From Clostridia bacterium (GTDB taxonomy: Bacteria; Bacillota; Clostridia; Oscillospirales; CAG-272): a stretch of 64,000 nt of DNA. Positions 1 to 8,582 of the stretch are shown here, piece by piece (positions within the stretch are counted from its first letter, which is position 1; each line of letters opens with the position of its first letter). Both the position numbers and the translations under genes were made by a program. The notes beneath the pieces are model-generated. The model did not search any database, was not told where the DNA came from, and saw nothing but the letters and a program-made list of their open reading frames with translations. The stretch is from positions 148,203-212,202 of the forward strand of contig JAFWYJ010000040.1 in assembly GCA_017517745.1 (NCBI GenBank), read 5' to 3'.

Positions 1-1257
1 CGCGTCAAAGATCTCACCCAAACGCGCACATTCCTCACCCAAGCGGCCTTTGTCGATCGTGTCGTCGGCACCGGTGGGGAAGTGGGTGTAGATGCCGTCC
101 ACGGGCGAGATGACCGCGTGCTCGGCGGGAACGTACATGCCAAGCTGCATCATGACCTGGGAAAGTCCCACCGCACAGGTGATCACCGATTTGCCGCCGC
201 GGTTCGGGCCGGTCAACACGTAGATCGTCGCGTTTTCATCGAATACCACGTCGTTGGGTACGATCGCGTCCTCGATCTTGAGCGCGACACAGGGATTGTA
301 AAGATTTTTTGCCTCAAACGCGCGCTCCTCCATCGGACGGATCTCGGGGATCGACAGCACGCACCCCTTGTCGCGAAGGGCTTGCAGCATCTGCGTTCCG
401 CGAATCAAAAACTCAAATTCGGGCATCAGATTGAGCAAAAACTCGGTATTTTCCAATACGTATTCTTGCACGATCTTCTTCCAAGAGCGCAGAGAGGACT
501 TGTAGATCTCGTTGATCGCGCTGTTGAACGCGAGCGAGAGCGCCATCTTTTGGTTCTCGGATTGCTTCTTTCCGAAGGGCACCAGATTGGCGATGCAGGT
601 GTATTGATCGTTTTTGAAATTGAGGCGCAGGATCTTGTCCAGCACGTCGCCCGACTTGAAGGCTTCGGGATTGATCGACAGCACGCCCGCCGAGGAGGGG
701 CGAAGCTGCGCATCGAGATTGACGCCCACGGTCACGCTCTTGATTTCGCGCACGCGTTGCGTCAGCTCCTCAAGTTTTTGGTTCAGCTCGCGGTAATAGT
801 CACTCTCCGCCAGCTCGGTGACAAGCGCGGCAAGTGCCGTAAAAGCGGGGCTTTTCAGTTCACGCTTGATGTCCTTGAGTCCGTTGTGCAGGGTTTGCAC
901 GCCGGAGACGTAAAGCTCGATCTCGGTGATACTCGAGAGATAATCGTTGGTGTCACCGTTGTCCGCCTCGAGACGGCGCAGCTCGGTGACGTCATTGAGG
1001 ATCGGAACGAGACGATTGATCATTTCGGTCAGCTCGCGACAACGGAGCATATCGTCAAAGGTTGCCATGCGGTAGCGCATGACCTCCTCGTCAGTGGTGA
1101 AAAATTGCGAGAGATCGCCGCTTTTCAGGCGCAGAATCTCCAAAAGTCCCAGCTCTTGCAGGGTAAAGAGATCGATGTCGGGAAGACGTTCACCGCTGTC
1201 ATGCCGCCGCTTGGCTTCGGCGCTCGGATAGATCAGACTGAATCCGTGAAAATCCAT
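1..1257 (-). CDS. MutS-like ATPase, DNA mismatch repair MutS family (partial, C-terminus beyond window)
   Basis: The first 419 residues of a MutS-family protein are present; the rest lies off the left edge. The start is an ATG preceded by AAAGGA on the minus strand, with a TAGACG/TATACT promoter further upstream. The visible part resembles the helical lever and clamp region of MutS domain III, followed by the beginning of the ABC-type ATPase domain with a Walker A motif TGPNRGGKS at residues 349-357. There is no MutS domain I (mismatch-binding) N-terminus, so this is not a canonical MutS. It fits the group of MutS-related ATPases of unknown substrate, or less likely MutS2, whose Smr nuclease domain could not be seen here. 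Family membership is firm from the nucleotide-binding motif; a role in mismatch repair is not shown. Confidence 0.8.
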   Translation of the reverse strand, partial: MDFHGFSLIYPSAEAKRRHDSGERLPDIDLFTLQELGLLEILRLKSGDLSQFFTTDEEVMRYRMATFDDMLRCRELTEMINRLVPILNDVTELRRLEADNGDTNDYLSSITEIELYVSGVQTLHNGLKDIKRELKSPAFTALAALVTELAESDYYRELNQKLEELTQRVREIKSVTVGVNLDAQLRPSSAGVLSINPEAFKSGDVLDKILRLNFKNDQYTCIANLVPFGKKQSENQKMALSLAFNSAINEIYKSSLRSWKKIVQEYVLENTEFLLNLMPEFEFLIRGTQMLQALRDKGCVLSIPEIRPMEERAFEAKNLYNPCVALKIEDAIVPNDVVFDENATIYVLTGPNRGGKSVITCAVGLSQVMMQLGMYVPAEHAVISPVDGIYTHFPTGADDTIDKGRLGEECARLGEIFDA

Positions 1258-1294
1258 GAGGGTTTTTGAATCCTTTCGTTTGTAATCATCAATA

Positions 1295-1323
1295 AGTATA
1301 ACATAAAAAACGCTTTTCGTCTA
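1295..1323 (-). promoter_or_regulatory. Sigma-A type promoter of the MutS-like gene
   Basis: On the minus strand a -35 TAGACG (1318-1323) is followed after 17 nt by -10 TATACT (1295-1300), about 38 nt upstream of the start codon. Confidence 0.55.
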
Positions 1324-1372
1324 TACTATCTGCAAAAAATTTGCAATTTGGGGAGATTTTTTCGGCATTTGA

Positions 1373-1401
1373 TTGACGGAAACGCGATTTTGTGATAGAA
1401 T
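1373..1401 (+). promoter_or_regulatory. Sigma-A type promoter of the uronate-isomerase-like gene
   Basis: TTGACG (1373-1378), a 17-nt spacer and TAGAAT (1396-1401). The -35 hexamer coincides with a possible upstream TTG start codon. That start is therefore unlikely, because it would lie inside the promoter; the GTG at 1439 is preferred. Confidence 0.75.
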
Positions 1402-1438
1402 AATGAGAGAAAACGGAGCCGAAAAGGGGGGAAAGAAC

Positions 1439-2353
1439 GTGCATGCGACCAATTTGACCGAGTTGATTCGAGACGGCGATCTTTGCGGTCTTTTGCGACT
1501 CTGCGGAACGAAAGAAGCGCTTTTGTCGCACGGATCGGATTACGATTTCTTTCTTGCCGTTTGCCGCTCGCTTCCGCTTTTGAAGGGGCATCCGTTCCCC
1601 GAAAGCTTGCAGATCTTTTTGAAGACGCGTTTTGGAATTGCGCAACCGATCACAATCGATCACGCCGCCGAGATCTGGCGTGCCGTTGCAGATGCATTGC
1701 TCATGCAACCCACGGCATTTCCTGTCAAGCTCGCGCTTCAAAAGCCCGCGGAGACACGCTTGCCGCCTCTGCAACCGCAAGCAAACGCCGTTCTTTGGCG
1801 CGTGGACGGGAAAATCGACACCGTCGCAACTTCATGGGAGGCTTGGGTGCGAGAATTGCGGGAAATGCTGGATGAAAAAGAACGCGCGGGCTTTTCTTGC
1901 ATTTCTTTGCATCTCTCCGATGCGGCATTGGCGCAAAAGCCAAATCCATATCGCGTGGATTTGAGCTTGCAAGCAACACCTCGAAAAAACGAGGATACGG
2001 CACTGCTGGCGTCGCAACGCTTGCGCTTTTTCTGCATCGAAGCACAGAGGCGAGAGCTGACGCTGATTTTGCATCTTGACGCGGACTGCCAAAATCCGAT
2101 TGGCTGTTTGGAGTGGCTTGAGAAAACCGTCGGACTTCCGTCTCTTCTTTTGGTTGTGACCCAAGAAACCTGCGCGACGTTTTTGCCGTTTGCCATGCGC
2201 GTGCATCGCGCTCCCGTTGGGTTGGCTCTCGATTCGACACGATATCCAAGCCGCGCGGAATTTGAGAAAGAGGCGATCGCGCTTGCGGCGTGCTATCCTC
2301 TGGGACGGCTGTCGGTGGTGGACGGAGAGCGTCTGTCTTCGTTTGGGCTTTGA
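1439..2353 (+). CDS. Degenerate uronate-isomerase-like protein
   Basis: This 304-residue protein starts at GTG 1439, six bases after a strong GGGGGGAAAG ribosome site; an in-frame TTG upstream lies in the promoter. From memory its parts line up in order with the middle and end of glucuronate isomerase (UxaC). These are the segment before TAEEIW (here HAAEIW), an LH pair in LILHLDAD where UxaC has the LHIGA segment, and a C-terminal VVDGERLSSFG where UxaC has TDSRSFLSY. UxaC is about 470 residues; this protein lacks its N-terminal HxH metal site and the TTDDP segment. It is probably not an active isomerase. It could be a diverged TIM-barrel protein with another role or a decaying gene. The similarity is distant and was not confirmed by a search. 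Confidence 0.5.
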   Translation: MHATNLTELIRDGDLCGLLRLCGTKEALLSHGSDYDFFLAVCRSLPLLKGHPFPESLQIFLKTRFGIAQPITIDHAAEIWRAVADALLMQPTAFPVKLALQKPAETRLPPLQPQANAVLWRVDGKIDTVATSWEAWVRELREMLDEKERAGFSCISLHLSDAALAQKPNPYRVDLSLQATPRKNEDTALLASQRLRFFCIEAQRRELTLILHLDADCQNPIGCLEWLEKTVGLPSLLLVVTQETCATFLPFAMRVHRAPVGLALDSTRYPSRAEFEKEAIALAACYPLGRLSVVDGERLSSFGL

Positions 2354-2371
2354 ACGTATCAAACAATCTCA

Positions 2372-2410
2372 AAAGAGCATCTGCCGTGAATTTTTTGGCG
2401 GATGCTCTTT
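2372..2410. terminator. Bidirectional Rho-independent terminator
   Basis: Inverted repeat of 14 bases, AAAGAGCATCTGCC (2372-2385) against its near-complement (2397-2410), with an 11-base loop rich in T and a T-rich run after it. It lies between converging genes. Confidence 0.75.
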
Positions 2411-2413
2411 CTT

Positions 2414-3253
2414 TTATTCTGTTTTGGTCAAAAAATCGTTCAGCAAATAATCTTGAAGTGCCTTGACTCTGTCGGCATCCTTTCCGCCGATCGGCGTGCC
2501 GTCAAGCTCAAGCACGCGCACACAAAGGGCAGAAGCCGAGGTGATGAGGATTTCATCGGCGTTTCTTACGTCATCGAGCGTGTAGCACTCTTCTCGAACG
2601 GGAATTCCGAAGAGCTTGCAAGCTTCGATCAGATGCGCGCGCCCCGTGCCTGCGAGAATGAGATTGTCGGCAGGGTGGGTGAGAAGCGCGCCGTTCTTGA
2701 GGATCGAAAGGTTGGAGTGTGCGCATTCGGTCACGGTTTCGCCACGGTGCAGAATGCATTCGTCAACGCCCGCCTCGACGGTTGCCTGCGTGGCAAGCAC
2801 GTTGGGCAGGAGATTGAGCGTTTTGATGTTGCAGTGATAAAACCGTGTATCCTCAAGCGTGATGCATCGCATCGGGCGGTAGGTGTCCTTGATTTCCGCA
2901 GGCTTGAGCATGATCCAAAGATTGGTACGCGCATCCTTTGGAAAGGCGTGATTTCTCGGCTCGGTGCCGCGAGAAAGCTGGAAATAAACCCACAGATTTC
3001 CGCAGTCCAGCCGTTTGACCAAAGAGGAAAGCAGATCGGCAAGCTCGCTTTGCGACATCGGCGGCGTGATGCGAAGCAACTCCGCGCTGCGGAAAAAACG
3101 CTCCACGTGCTCTTCCAATGCATAGATTTTGTAATTGCGGCTGTATGTAACGTCATATACGCCGTCACCGAAATAGCAGGCGCGATCCAGCATGGGAATC
3201 TTGATTTGCTCCAACTCGTCGATCTCGCCGTTGTAGTATCCAAGTGTTTTCAT
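2414..3253 (-). CDS. dat: D-amino-acid aminotransferase, class IV PLP enzyme
   Basis: The protein matches D-alanine/D-glutamate aminotransferases: an N-terminal DRACYFGDGVYD block, the PLP lysine in CNIKTLNLLPN, and the cofactor-phosphate segment VTECAHSNLSI. Such enzymes interconvert D-alanine and 2-oxoglutarate with D-glutamate and pyruvate, feeding peptidoglycan synthesis. Close relatives (ilvE-type, aminodeoxychorismate lyase) share the fold, but the NIKTLNLL context favours Dat. I chose ATG 3253 (279 residues) because it matches the usual N-terminus and follows AGAAAGGA. An upstream in-frame ATG at 3280 overlaps the stop of the preceding glucosaminidase gene as ATGA and would add nine residues. 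Either way the two genes are translationally close and probably co-transcribed. Confidence 0.85.
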   Translation of the reverse strand: MKTLGYYNGEIDELEQIKIPMLDRACYFGDGVYDVTYSRNYKIYALEEHVERFFRSAELLRITPPMSQSELADLLSSLVKRLDCGNLWVYFQLSRGTEPRNHAFPKDARTNLWIMLKPAEIKDTYRPMRCITLEDTRFYHCNIKTLNLLPNVLATQATVEAGVDECILHRGETVTECAHSNLSILKNGALLTHPADNLILAGTGRAHLIEACKLFGIPVREECYTLDDVRNADEILITSASALCVRVLELDGTPIGGKDADRVKALQDYLLNDFLTKTE

Positions 3254-3276
3254 AAAAGCTGCATCAATCCTTTCTG

Positions 3277-5499
3277 TCATGTATAGGTCGCGACGAAATT
3301 CAGAATCTCTCGCGCTTCATCGGAATATTTCACCGAGGAGTCGGCAAGTGCCGCTGTTGCCACCTGCCTCGCCGTGCGTGTGAAGGGGATGGTATCTGCG
3401 GTGAAGCTTTGTTCCGTACCGTCGGTATAATGGATGACGGCGTAAAATTCTGCCGAATAGGGCTTTGAGAAATCTTTTGCGGGGAGTCCCGCTGTTTCGG
3501 CATCCACGCGCACCCATTCATCTCCCGAGGGTTGTGTCAGTGTTTTGTGAGGCAAATCGGAAATTTCCAGGATCTCATCCTCGGAGGAAATTTTTGCTCC
3601 CAGTGTCAGAAACGGAGCTTCGGTCAGCTGTGTATAGATGCTTTTTTTGAGCAATGCGGAGAATCGGAGACGGGGGGCGTAGGCATCCGTGGAGAGCGCC
3701 GCTCCCTCCCACACGTCAAAATCCAGCACAAGTGCCGAAAACTGCAGGTCGGATTCGGGTGTGAAATCGGCACCCGCGGGGAAGAGCCTGCCGTCCGAGG
3801 AATACCACCCCACAAAATCGGGAATGTCGCAGGCGGGAAGAGAAGTCGACTCACCCAAGATCAGCGTTTGTCTGGTCTGTGTGTTTGCGTCATCAAAGGT
3901 GACCGTCACACGGGGCAGCGGGATGACGTTGACGTAGACAACCGCGTAAACAAAATAGCCGTAAAGTTTTTGCGACGTTCCGGAAGAGAGGGTTTTGCCG
4001 CGTATTACCAGTATATGCGAAGAACCTTCTTCCTCGTTCACGGGAAGTGAGAAATCAAGGTTTTTTCCTCCCGCCGCGCTTTTCCAAGCACCGCCGTTCC
4101 AAGAATATTCCAACCCCTCCAAGCGATCCGAGTGTGTCACCACACCTGCCAGCGAGAGCGAGTCACCCGGATAGACTTCGCAGTCGAGATAGATCGCCTC
4201 GTCGGTGTTGCTCCGCCTTTGAGGCTGAGTCAATTCGCATTGATAGGAAGATTTCGCGGTTGCCTGACAGGTGAGATTGCAGGTGCCGTTCGCCGGATCG
4301 GCACAGGGCTTGCTCGGCATGCCGTCGTAAACCGGAATCAGAAACGTGGCAGGCGCATCCAACAAATCAAGGGCTGCAAAGGAGCGATAGAGCGAGCGTC
4401 CCTCACTCATCGCACCAAAGACCGCGGTCATGTATTGATGAGAAAATCCCGCGCCGGAACGGCTGTCAACGTCAAACTTTTGCAAATAGACCGTCGATTG
4501 ATAGCGGTCGATGTAATTGTTTTTCAAAAAATAGGTACCGCCGTAGAGCGACTTCCAATCGGTGTTCCAAGCACCGCCGTCCCCCCAAACCTCGGCTTGG
4601 GCGGCGGTTCCGGTCCGGGCGCGCTTCATGGCGTTGTGATAGATCGCAAATACGCCTTTTCCGGTGGCTCCGACGTTGAAATGGTTGTAAAGCCCATTGA
4701 AGGCGAGCAGATCTTTTTCGGAAAGGTCATCAGATGGATATTTTGGAGGCAGAACCGCGCTGCCCGAGTCGGTTTTCTCGGTTTGATTGACGTAAAAATC
4801 GCGGAGCTTGGTTCCGCATTTGCCAGAAATCAGCGGGGAAGTGCCTCGTGTACCTTGCTCTTGACGGATCTTTGCCGCCAGGAAGATGGGATTGACGTCC
4901 AATTCTTCTCCCAACTGCAGGAAATATTCGGCGTACGTCATGCCGTTCATCAGCCGTTTGTTTTCCATAAAGGTGTCGGCAAGCACCGCCTCGACCTGGG
5001 AGAGAGAGAAACCGCTGCCGCCCGACAGAGAATAGAATTGGAAAATATCGGCTTCGTTGAGGAAATTGCGGGGATCCATGAAGTATTCCACGGTTTTTTC
5101 CGATGCCTGATAGTAATCACCGCTGTCATAGGTTTCCCTGTTGAAGGGATGGTGATAAGCTCGGTAGTCATCGGAGGAATAGATGACGTTGAGTTCTCCG
5201 TTGCGCGTTTCCCGATCGATGACGTAGTTCCACGTGTAGGAGGACTCTTGCTCGGTGACAAGGAGGGGCGTGAAGCTCCAATTGGGGTGCAGAAGATGCA
5301 ACTCGGTCAGTTCAATGGCATAATCTTTGGGAAATCCGACCTCGATCAGGTCAAGATAGTAGCGCTCGGCGTCTCCCGAAAAATAGCGTTCGCTTCCGCT
5401 CGGCGCGAAGATCAGTTGCGAAACGAGAAGTGCCAAAACAATGGCGATGAGCAAATACGATATGAGTTTCGAACCGATTTTTTTTCGATTGCTTTGCAT
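3277..5499 (-). CDS. Membrane-anchored N-acetylglucosaminidase (peptidoglycan hydrolase)
   Basis: This 740-residue protein has a basic N-terminus and one membrane segment at about residues 12-31, so it is anchored or exported. Residues 40-240 carry the region found before and within LytD-type endo-beta-N-acetylglucosaminidases, including MDPRNFLNEADIFQF near 141-155 and AAKIRQEQG with the likely catalytic Glu214. The rest is predicted extracellular and contains beta-rich segments. One, near VTVTFDDANTQTR and IPDFVGWYSSDGRLF, resembles an InlB-type repeat. It probably cleaves glycan strands during wall growth or turnover. It lies directly upstream of dat, which makes a wall D-amino acid. Ribosome site AAAGGTGG precedes ATG 5499. 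The glucosaminidase call is firm; the C-terminal domains are tentative. Confidence 0.8.
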   Translation of the reverse strand: MQSNRKKIGSKLISYLLIAIVLALLVSQLIFAPSGSERYFSGDAERYYLDLIEVGFPKDYAIELTELHLLHPNWSFTPLLVTEQESSYTWNYVIDRETRNGELNVIYSSDDYRAYHHPFNRETYDSGDYYQASEKTVEYFMDPRNFLNEADIFQFYSLSGGSGFSLSQVEAVLADTFMENKRLMNGMTYAEYFLQLGEELDVNPIFLAAKIRQEQGTRGTSPLISGKCGTKLRDFYVNQTEKTDSGSAVLPPKYPSDDLSEKDLLAFNGLYNHFNVGATGKGVFAIYHNAMKRARTGTAAQAEVWGDGGAWNTDWKSLYGGTYFLKNNYIDRYQSTVYLQKFDVDSRSGAGFSHQYMTAVFGAMSEGRSLYRSFAALDLLDAPATFLIPVYDGMPSKPCADPANGTCNLTCQATAKSSYQCELTQPQRRSNTDEAIYLDCEVYPGDSLSLAGVVTHSDRLEGLEYSWNGGAWKSAAGGKNLDFSLPVNEEEGSSHILVIRGKTLSSGTSQKLYGYFVYAVVYVNVIPLPRVTVTFDDANTQTRQTLILGESTSLPACDIPDFVGWYSSDGRLFPAGADFTPESDLQFSALVLDFDVWEGAALSTDAYAPRLRFSALLKKSIYTQLTEAPFLTLGAKISSEDEILEISDLPHKTLTQPSGDEWVRVDAETAGLPAKDFSKPYSAEFYAVIHYTDGTEQSFTADTIPFTRTARQVATAALADSSVKYSDEAREILNFVATYT

Positions 5500-5561
5500 C
5501 TTAACACCACCTTTCTTTTCATTTTTTTCGATTTTTGCAACGTCTCGGTTATTATGATTTT

Positions 5562-5590
5562 ATTATAACATATTTTTTCGGTTTTGGCGA
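5562..5590 (-). promoter_or_regulatory. Promoter of the glucosaminidase-dat operon
   Basis: Minus strand TCGCCA (5585-5590), 17-nt spacer, TATAAT (5562-5567). The -10 is perfect and the -35 weak. Confidence 0.5.
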
Positions 5591-5668
5591 GTCTTTTTAC
5601 AAAAAAAGAGAAAAGATTTTCAAGAAAAGAAACGAAAGGGGAAGCCTGTGCGAAGCGGGCAAAGAAAA

Positions 5669-5704
5669 GCCGCCGAGAGAGACCGTTCGGTCGTTCTCGG
5701 CGGC
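5669..5704 (-). terminator. Terminator of the ctsR-mcsA-mcsB-clpC operon
   Basis: A 16-base-pair imperfect hairpin with a GTTC loop; outer stem GCCGCCGAGA with TCTCGGCGGC. On the minus strand it is followed by TTTTCTTT, just after the clpC stop. A structurally near-identical hairpin occurs at 34739-34772. Confidence 0.8.
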
Positions 5705-5712
5705 TTCCGGTA

Positions 5713-8184
5713 TTAAGTTTTTGTCTTTTCAAATAAAATCTTTCCGTCCTCGGCGCGCAGGACGAGCGTATCTCCTTTGGCGATGCGTCCCTCCAGCATT
5801 TCGGTGGAGAAGGTGTCCTCGACCATGCGGACGACGGCGCGGCGCAACGGGCGGGCGCCATAGGTCGGATCAAATCCCTCCTTGGCAAGCAGGGCGGCAA
5901 CCGATCCGTCAAAGCTGACGTGGATATCCAACGCGTCGATCCGCTTTTTCACGTCCTCCAGCATCAAGGTCGCGATCTTTTCAATGTCCTCCTGCTCCAG
6001 ACTGTTGAAGACGATGATATCGTCAATGCGGTTGAGAAATTCGGGGCGGAAGGTGTTCTTGAGTGCCTCCATCATGCGGTTTTTCTGCGATTCGCGGTCA
6101 TTTTGGACGGCTTCTGCCGTAAAACCAAGTGATTTACCCGCTTTCAACTCACCCGCACCCACGTTTGAGGTCAGAATGATGACGGTGTTGCGGAAGTCGA
6201 CGTGACGCCCCTGTGAGTCGGTCAGAACTCCGTCCTCCAACACCTGCAAGAGAATATTGAAGACGTCGGGATGCGCCTTTTCGATCTCATCAAAAAGGAT
6301 CACCGAATAGGGCTTGCGGCGGATGCGCTCGGTCAGCTGTCCTCCTTCTTCAAATCCGACGTAGCCGGGAGGCGAACCGATCAGCTTGGAAACGCTGTGT
6401 TTTTCCATATATTCCGACATGTCCAAACGGATCATCGCCGCGCTGTCACCAAACATCACGTCTGCCAAAGCCTTGGCAAGCTCGGTCTTTCCGATGCCGG
6501 TCGGGCCCATGAAAATGAACGATCCGACGGGGCGACGGGGATCCTTGAGTCCCATTCTGCCGCGGCGAATGGCGCGAGTGACGGCTTCAACGGCAAGATC
6601 CTGTCCGATCACGCGATCCTTGAGAAGCTCACTCAGCCGCAAAAGCTTGTCGCTCTCCTCCTCCAAAAGGCGGTTTACGGGGATTCCCGTCCACTGTGTC
6701 ACCACGTCGGCAATCTCTGCGGCGGTGACGGTAAGGCTTTCGGTCTTTTGGCTATCGTTCCATTCCGCCTTCTTTTTCTCAAATTCTTCCTTTGCCGTTT
6801 GCTCCTCATCGCGCAGAGCGGCGGCTTTTTCAAAGTTTTGTGCCAAGATCGCTTCTTCCTTTTCATGGGCGAGCGATCGCATGTGATCTTCAAGCGCTTT
6901 GAGATCGGGCGGAGAAGTGTGTGCGCGGATCCGCAAACGCGATGCCGCCTCGTCGACCAGGTCGATCGCCTTGTCCGGGAGGAATCGGTCGGTGATATAG
7001 CGTACCGAAAGCTCGACAGCAGCTTCAAGCGCGTCGTCGCCGATGCTCAGCTTGTGGTGCGCCTCGTATTTTTCGCGCAGACCGCGCAGGATCAGAACTG
7101 CCTCCTCCTTGCTCGGCTCTCCCACAGAAACCGATTGGAAGCGTCTCTCAAGTGCCGCGTCCTTTTCGATTTGCTTGCGGTATTCCGCGATGGTGGTCGC
7201 GCCGATGACCTGCATTTCGCCACGCGCCAGAGCGGGCTTGATGATGTTGGCGGCATCGACCGCGCCCTCTGCGGCACCCGCGCCGATGATGGTGTGGATT
7301 TCGTCGATGAAAAGGATCAGATCGGGATTTTTGCGAACCTCCTCCATCACGTTCTTGAAGCGTTCCTCGAATTCGCCGCGGTATTTTGCACCCGCGATCA
7401 TCGCGGCAATGTCGAGCGTGACGATCGTCTTTCCGCGCAGATTTTCGGGGACGTTGCCCGCCACGATCCGTTGCGCCAAGCCCTCGACCACAGCGGTTTT
7501 GCCGACACCCGGCTCCCCGATGAGACAGGGGTTGTTCTTGGTGCGGCGGGAAAGGATTTGCACCACGCGTTCGGTCTCGTTGTCGCGTCCGATGATCGGA
7601 TCGATCTTTCCGCTGCGAGCCGCTTCGGTCAGATCTCTGCCGAAGCTTTTCAGCGTGGGCGTGGAATCGAGCGCACTCTTTTCGGAATGTCCCTCCGAGG
7701 ATGTACCGCCGAAGCGCGCACCTCCGGATTGCGATTTCTCGCTTGTCGGGGTGCTTCCGAGAAACCCGAGCAGATCGTTCCGAAGCTCCGTCACGGAAAC
7801 CCCGATGCTTTCCAGAATACGAACACCGACACAGTCACGCTCGCCCAAAAGGGCAAGCAGCAGATGCTCGGTTCCGATATAATCCTGTCCGCCGCGTTGA
7901 GATTCGTAGAGCGCGGACTCAATGATGGTTTTGGTACGTGGTGTCATGTCGGTGGCGGAAAGAGAGGTCGGAGATCCGACTCCCGCCGCCTGGGCAATGG
8001 CGTTTTGCACCTTTTCTGCGGTTGCCTCACGCTCGGCGAGATAATGCGCGGCGATGCCGGATTCCTCGCGGATCAGGGCGAGCAGCAGATGCTCCGATCC
8101 GATATAGGTATGTCCCATCTCCGACGCGATGCGAAGCGAGAGATTGAGGACGTTGGTTGCTTTTTGTGTAAAGCGGTTTGCCAT
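5713..8184 (-). CDS. clpC: ATP-dependent Clp protease ATP-binding subunit ClpC
   Basis: This 823-residue Hsp100 unfoldase feeds substrates to ClpP. In order it has two Clp N-terminal repeats (about 1-145), AAA+ module 1 with Walker A GEPGVGKT, a coiled middle domain containing a UVR-like stretch ([13 protein letters not shown]), and AAA+ module 2 with GPTGIGKT. The loop GKSLGF supplies the (L)GF tripeptide that docks on ClpP. In Firmicutes ClpC needs an adaptor such as McsB or MecA to oligomerise, and recognises proteins phosphorylated on arginine by McsB. It is the last gene of the CtsR-controlled operon, 53 nt after the mcsB C-terminal part. The start ATG 8184 follows GAAAGGAG. All key motifs are intact. 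Confidence 0.97.
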   Translation of the reverse strand: MANRFTQKATNVLNLSLRIASEMGHTYIGSEHLLLALIREESGIAAHYLAEREATAEKVQNAIAQAAGVGSPTSLSATDMTPRTKTIIESALYESQRGGQDYIGTEHLLLALLGERDCVGVRILESIGVSVTELRNDLLGFLGSTPTSEKSQSGGARFGGTSSEGHSEKSALDSTPTLKSFGRDLTEAARSGKIDPIIGRDNETERVVQILSRRTKNNPCLIGEPGVGKTAVVEGLAQRIVAGNVPENLRGKTIVTLDIAAMIAGAKYRGEFEERFKNVMEEVRKNPDLILFIDEIHTIIGAGAAEGAVDAANIIKPALARGEMQVIGATTIAEYRKQIEKDAALERRFQSVSVGEPSKEEAVLILRGLREKYEAHHKLSIGDDALEAAVELSVRYITDRFLPDKAIDLVDEAASRLRIRAHTSPPDLKALEDHMRSLAHEKEEAILAQNFEKAAALRDEEQTAKEEFEKKKAEWNDSQKTESLTVTAAEIADVVTQWTGIPVNRLLEEESDKLLRLSELLKDRVIGQDLAVEAVTRAIRRGRMGLKDPRRPVGSFIFMGPTGIGKTELAKALADVMFGDSAAMIRLDMSEYMEKHSVSKLIGSPPGYVGFEEGGQLTERIRRKPYSVILFDEIEKAHPDVFNILLQVLEDGVLTDSQGRHVDFRNTVIILTSNVGAGELKAGKSLGFTAEAVQNDRESQKNRMMEALKNTFRPEFLNRIDDIIVFNSLEQEDIEKIATLMLEDVKKRIDALDIHVSFDGSVAALLAKEGFDPTYGARPLRRAVVRMVEDTFSTEMLEGRIAKGDTLVLRAEDGKILFEKTKT

Positions 8185-8237
8185 ATAAAATCACACTCCT
8201 TTCGGAACCGATCCTTTGACAACCGATTCCGGATTCG

Positions 8238-8582
8238 TTATTTGTTTTGAAGAACCGATTGGATTTTCTGCGCGCGAAGCTTGTCCCGCGCCGTCTCGGT
8301 CTTTGGGGTATTTTCGCTTGAGAGCGTCAGCGTTGCCGGCATTGCCTCCACCAGAAGCGTGCCCAATTGCTCGTAGTTGATATCCTCGACAATTCCCAAA
8401 GAAATGCCGAAGCGAACGTCGGAAAAGAGCTTCATGAATTCCGAGGTGGAAATCATGTAGGCGTATTTCAGCACGCCTTCACTCCGCAGAATACGGTCGG
8501 TCAGGCGGTCGAGGGCATCTCCCGTGATCTTTTTGCGCGCCTTTTGTTCGCTTTCTGTGATCTGACGGATCACCTCGTTCAT
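8238..8582 (-). CDS. mcsB: McsB C-terminal part (phosphoarginine-sensing region), separated by an in-frame TAG
   Basis: These 114 residues continue the McsB sequence in the same frame as the upstream part; the only interruption is the TAG at 8583-8585, immediately followed by ATG 8582. They match the C-terminal domain of protein-arginine kinase McsB, including LFSDVRFGISLGI and the motif RDKLRA (residues 99-104). The latter corresponds to the RDxxRA motif reported to bind phosphoarginine and control the kinase allosterically. There is no own ribosome site at a good distance; TAG directly abutting ATG could allow termination-reinitiation. Alternatives are readthrough of TAG as an amino acid, a nonsense mutation, or a base error in the assembly. 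Adding this part to the N-terminal part gives about 339 residues, near the usual McsB length. Confidence 0.8.
   Translation of the reverse strand: MNEVIRQITESEQKARKKITGDALDRLTDRILRSEGVLKYAYMISTSEFMKLFSDVRFGISLGIVEDINYEQLGTLLVEAMPATLTLSSENTPKTETARDKLRAQKIQSVLQNK

Noticed and set aside
1373..1438. N-terminal extension of the uronate-isomerase-like protein from a TTG at 1373
   Set aside because: The TTG is part of a -35 hexamer, so a transcript would begin after it, and the GTG at 1439 has a far better ribosome site.
8238..8582. A separate small gene of unknown function next to mcsB
   Set aside because: It is in frame with mcsB across one TAG and its sequence is the McsB C-terminal domain, including RDKLRA.
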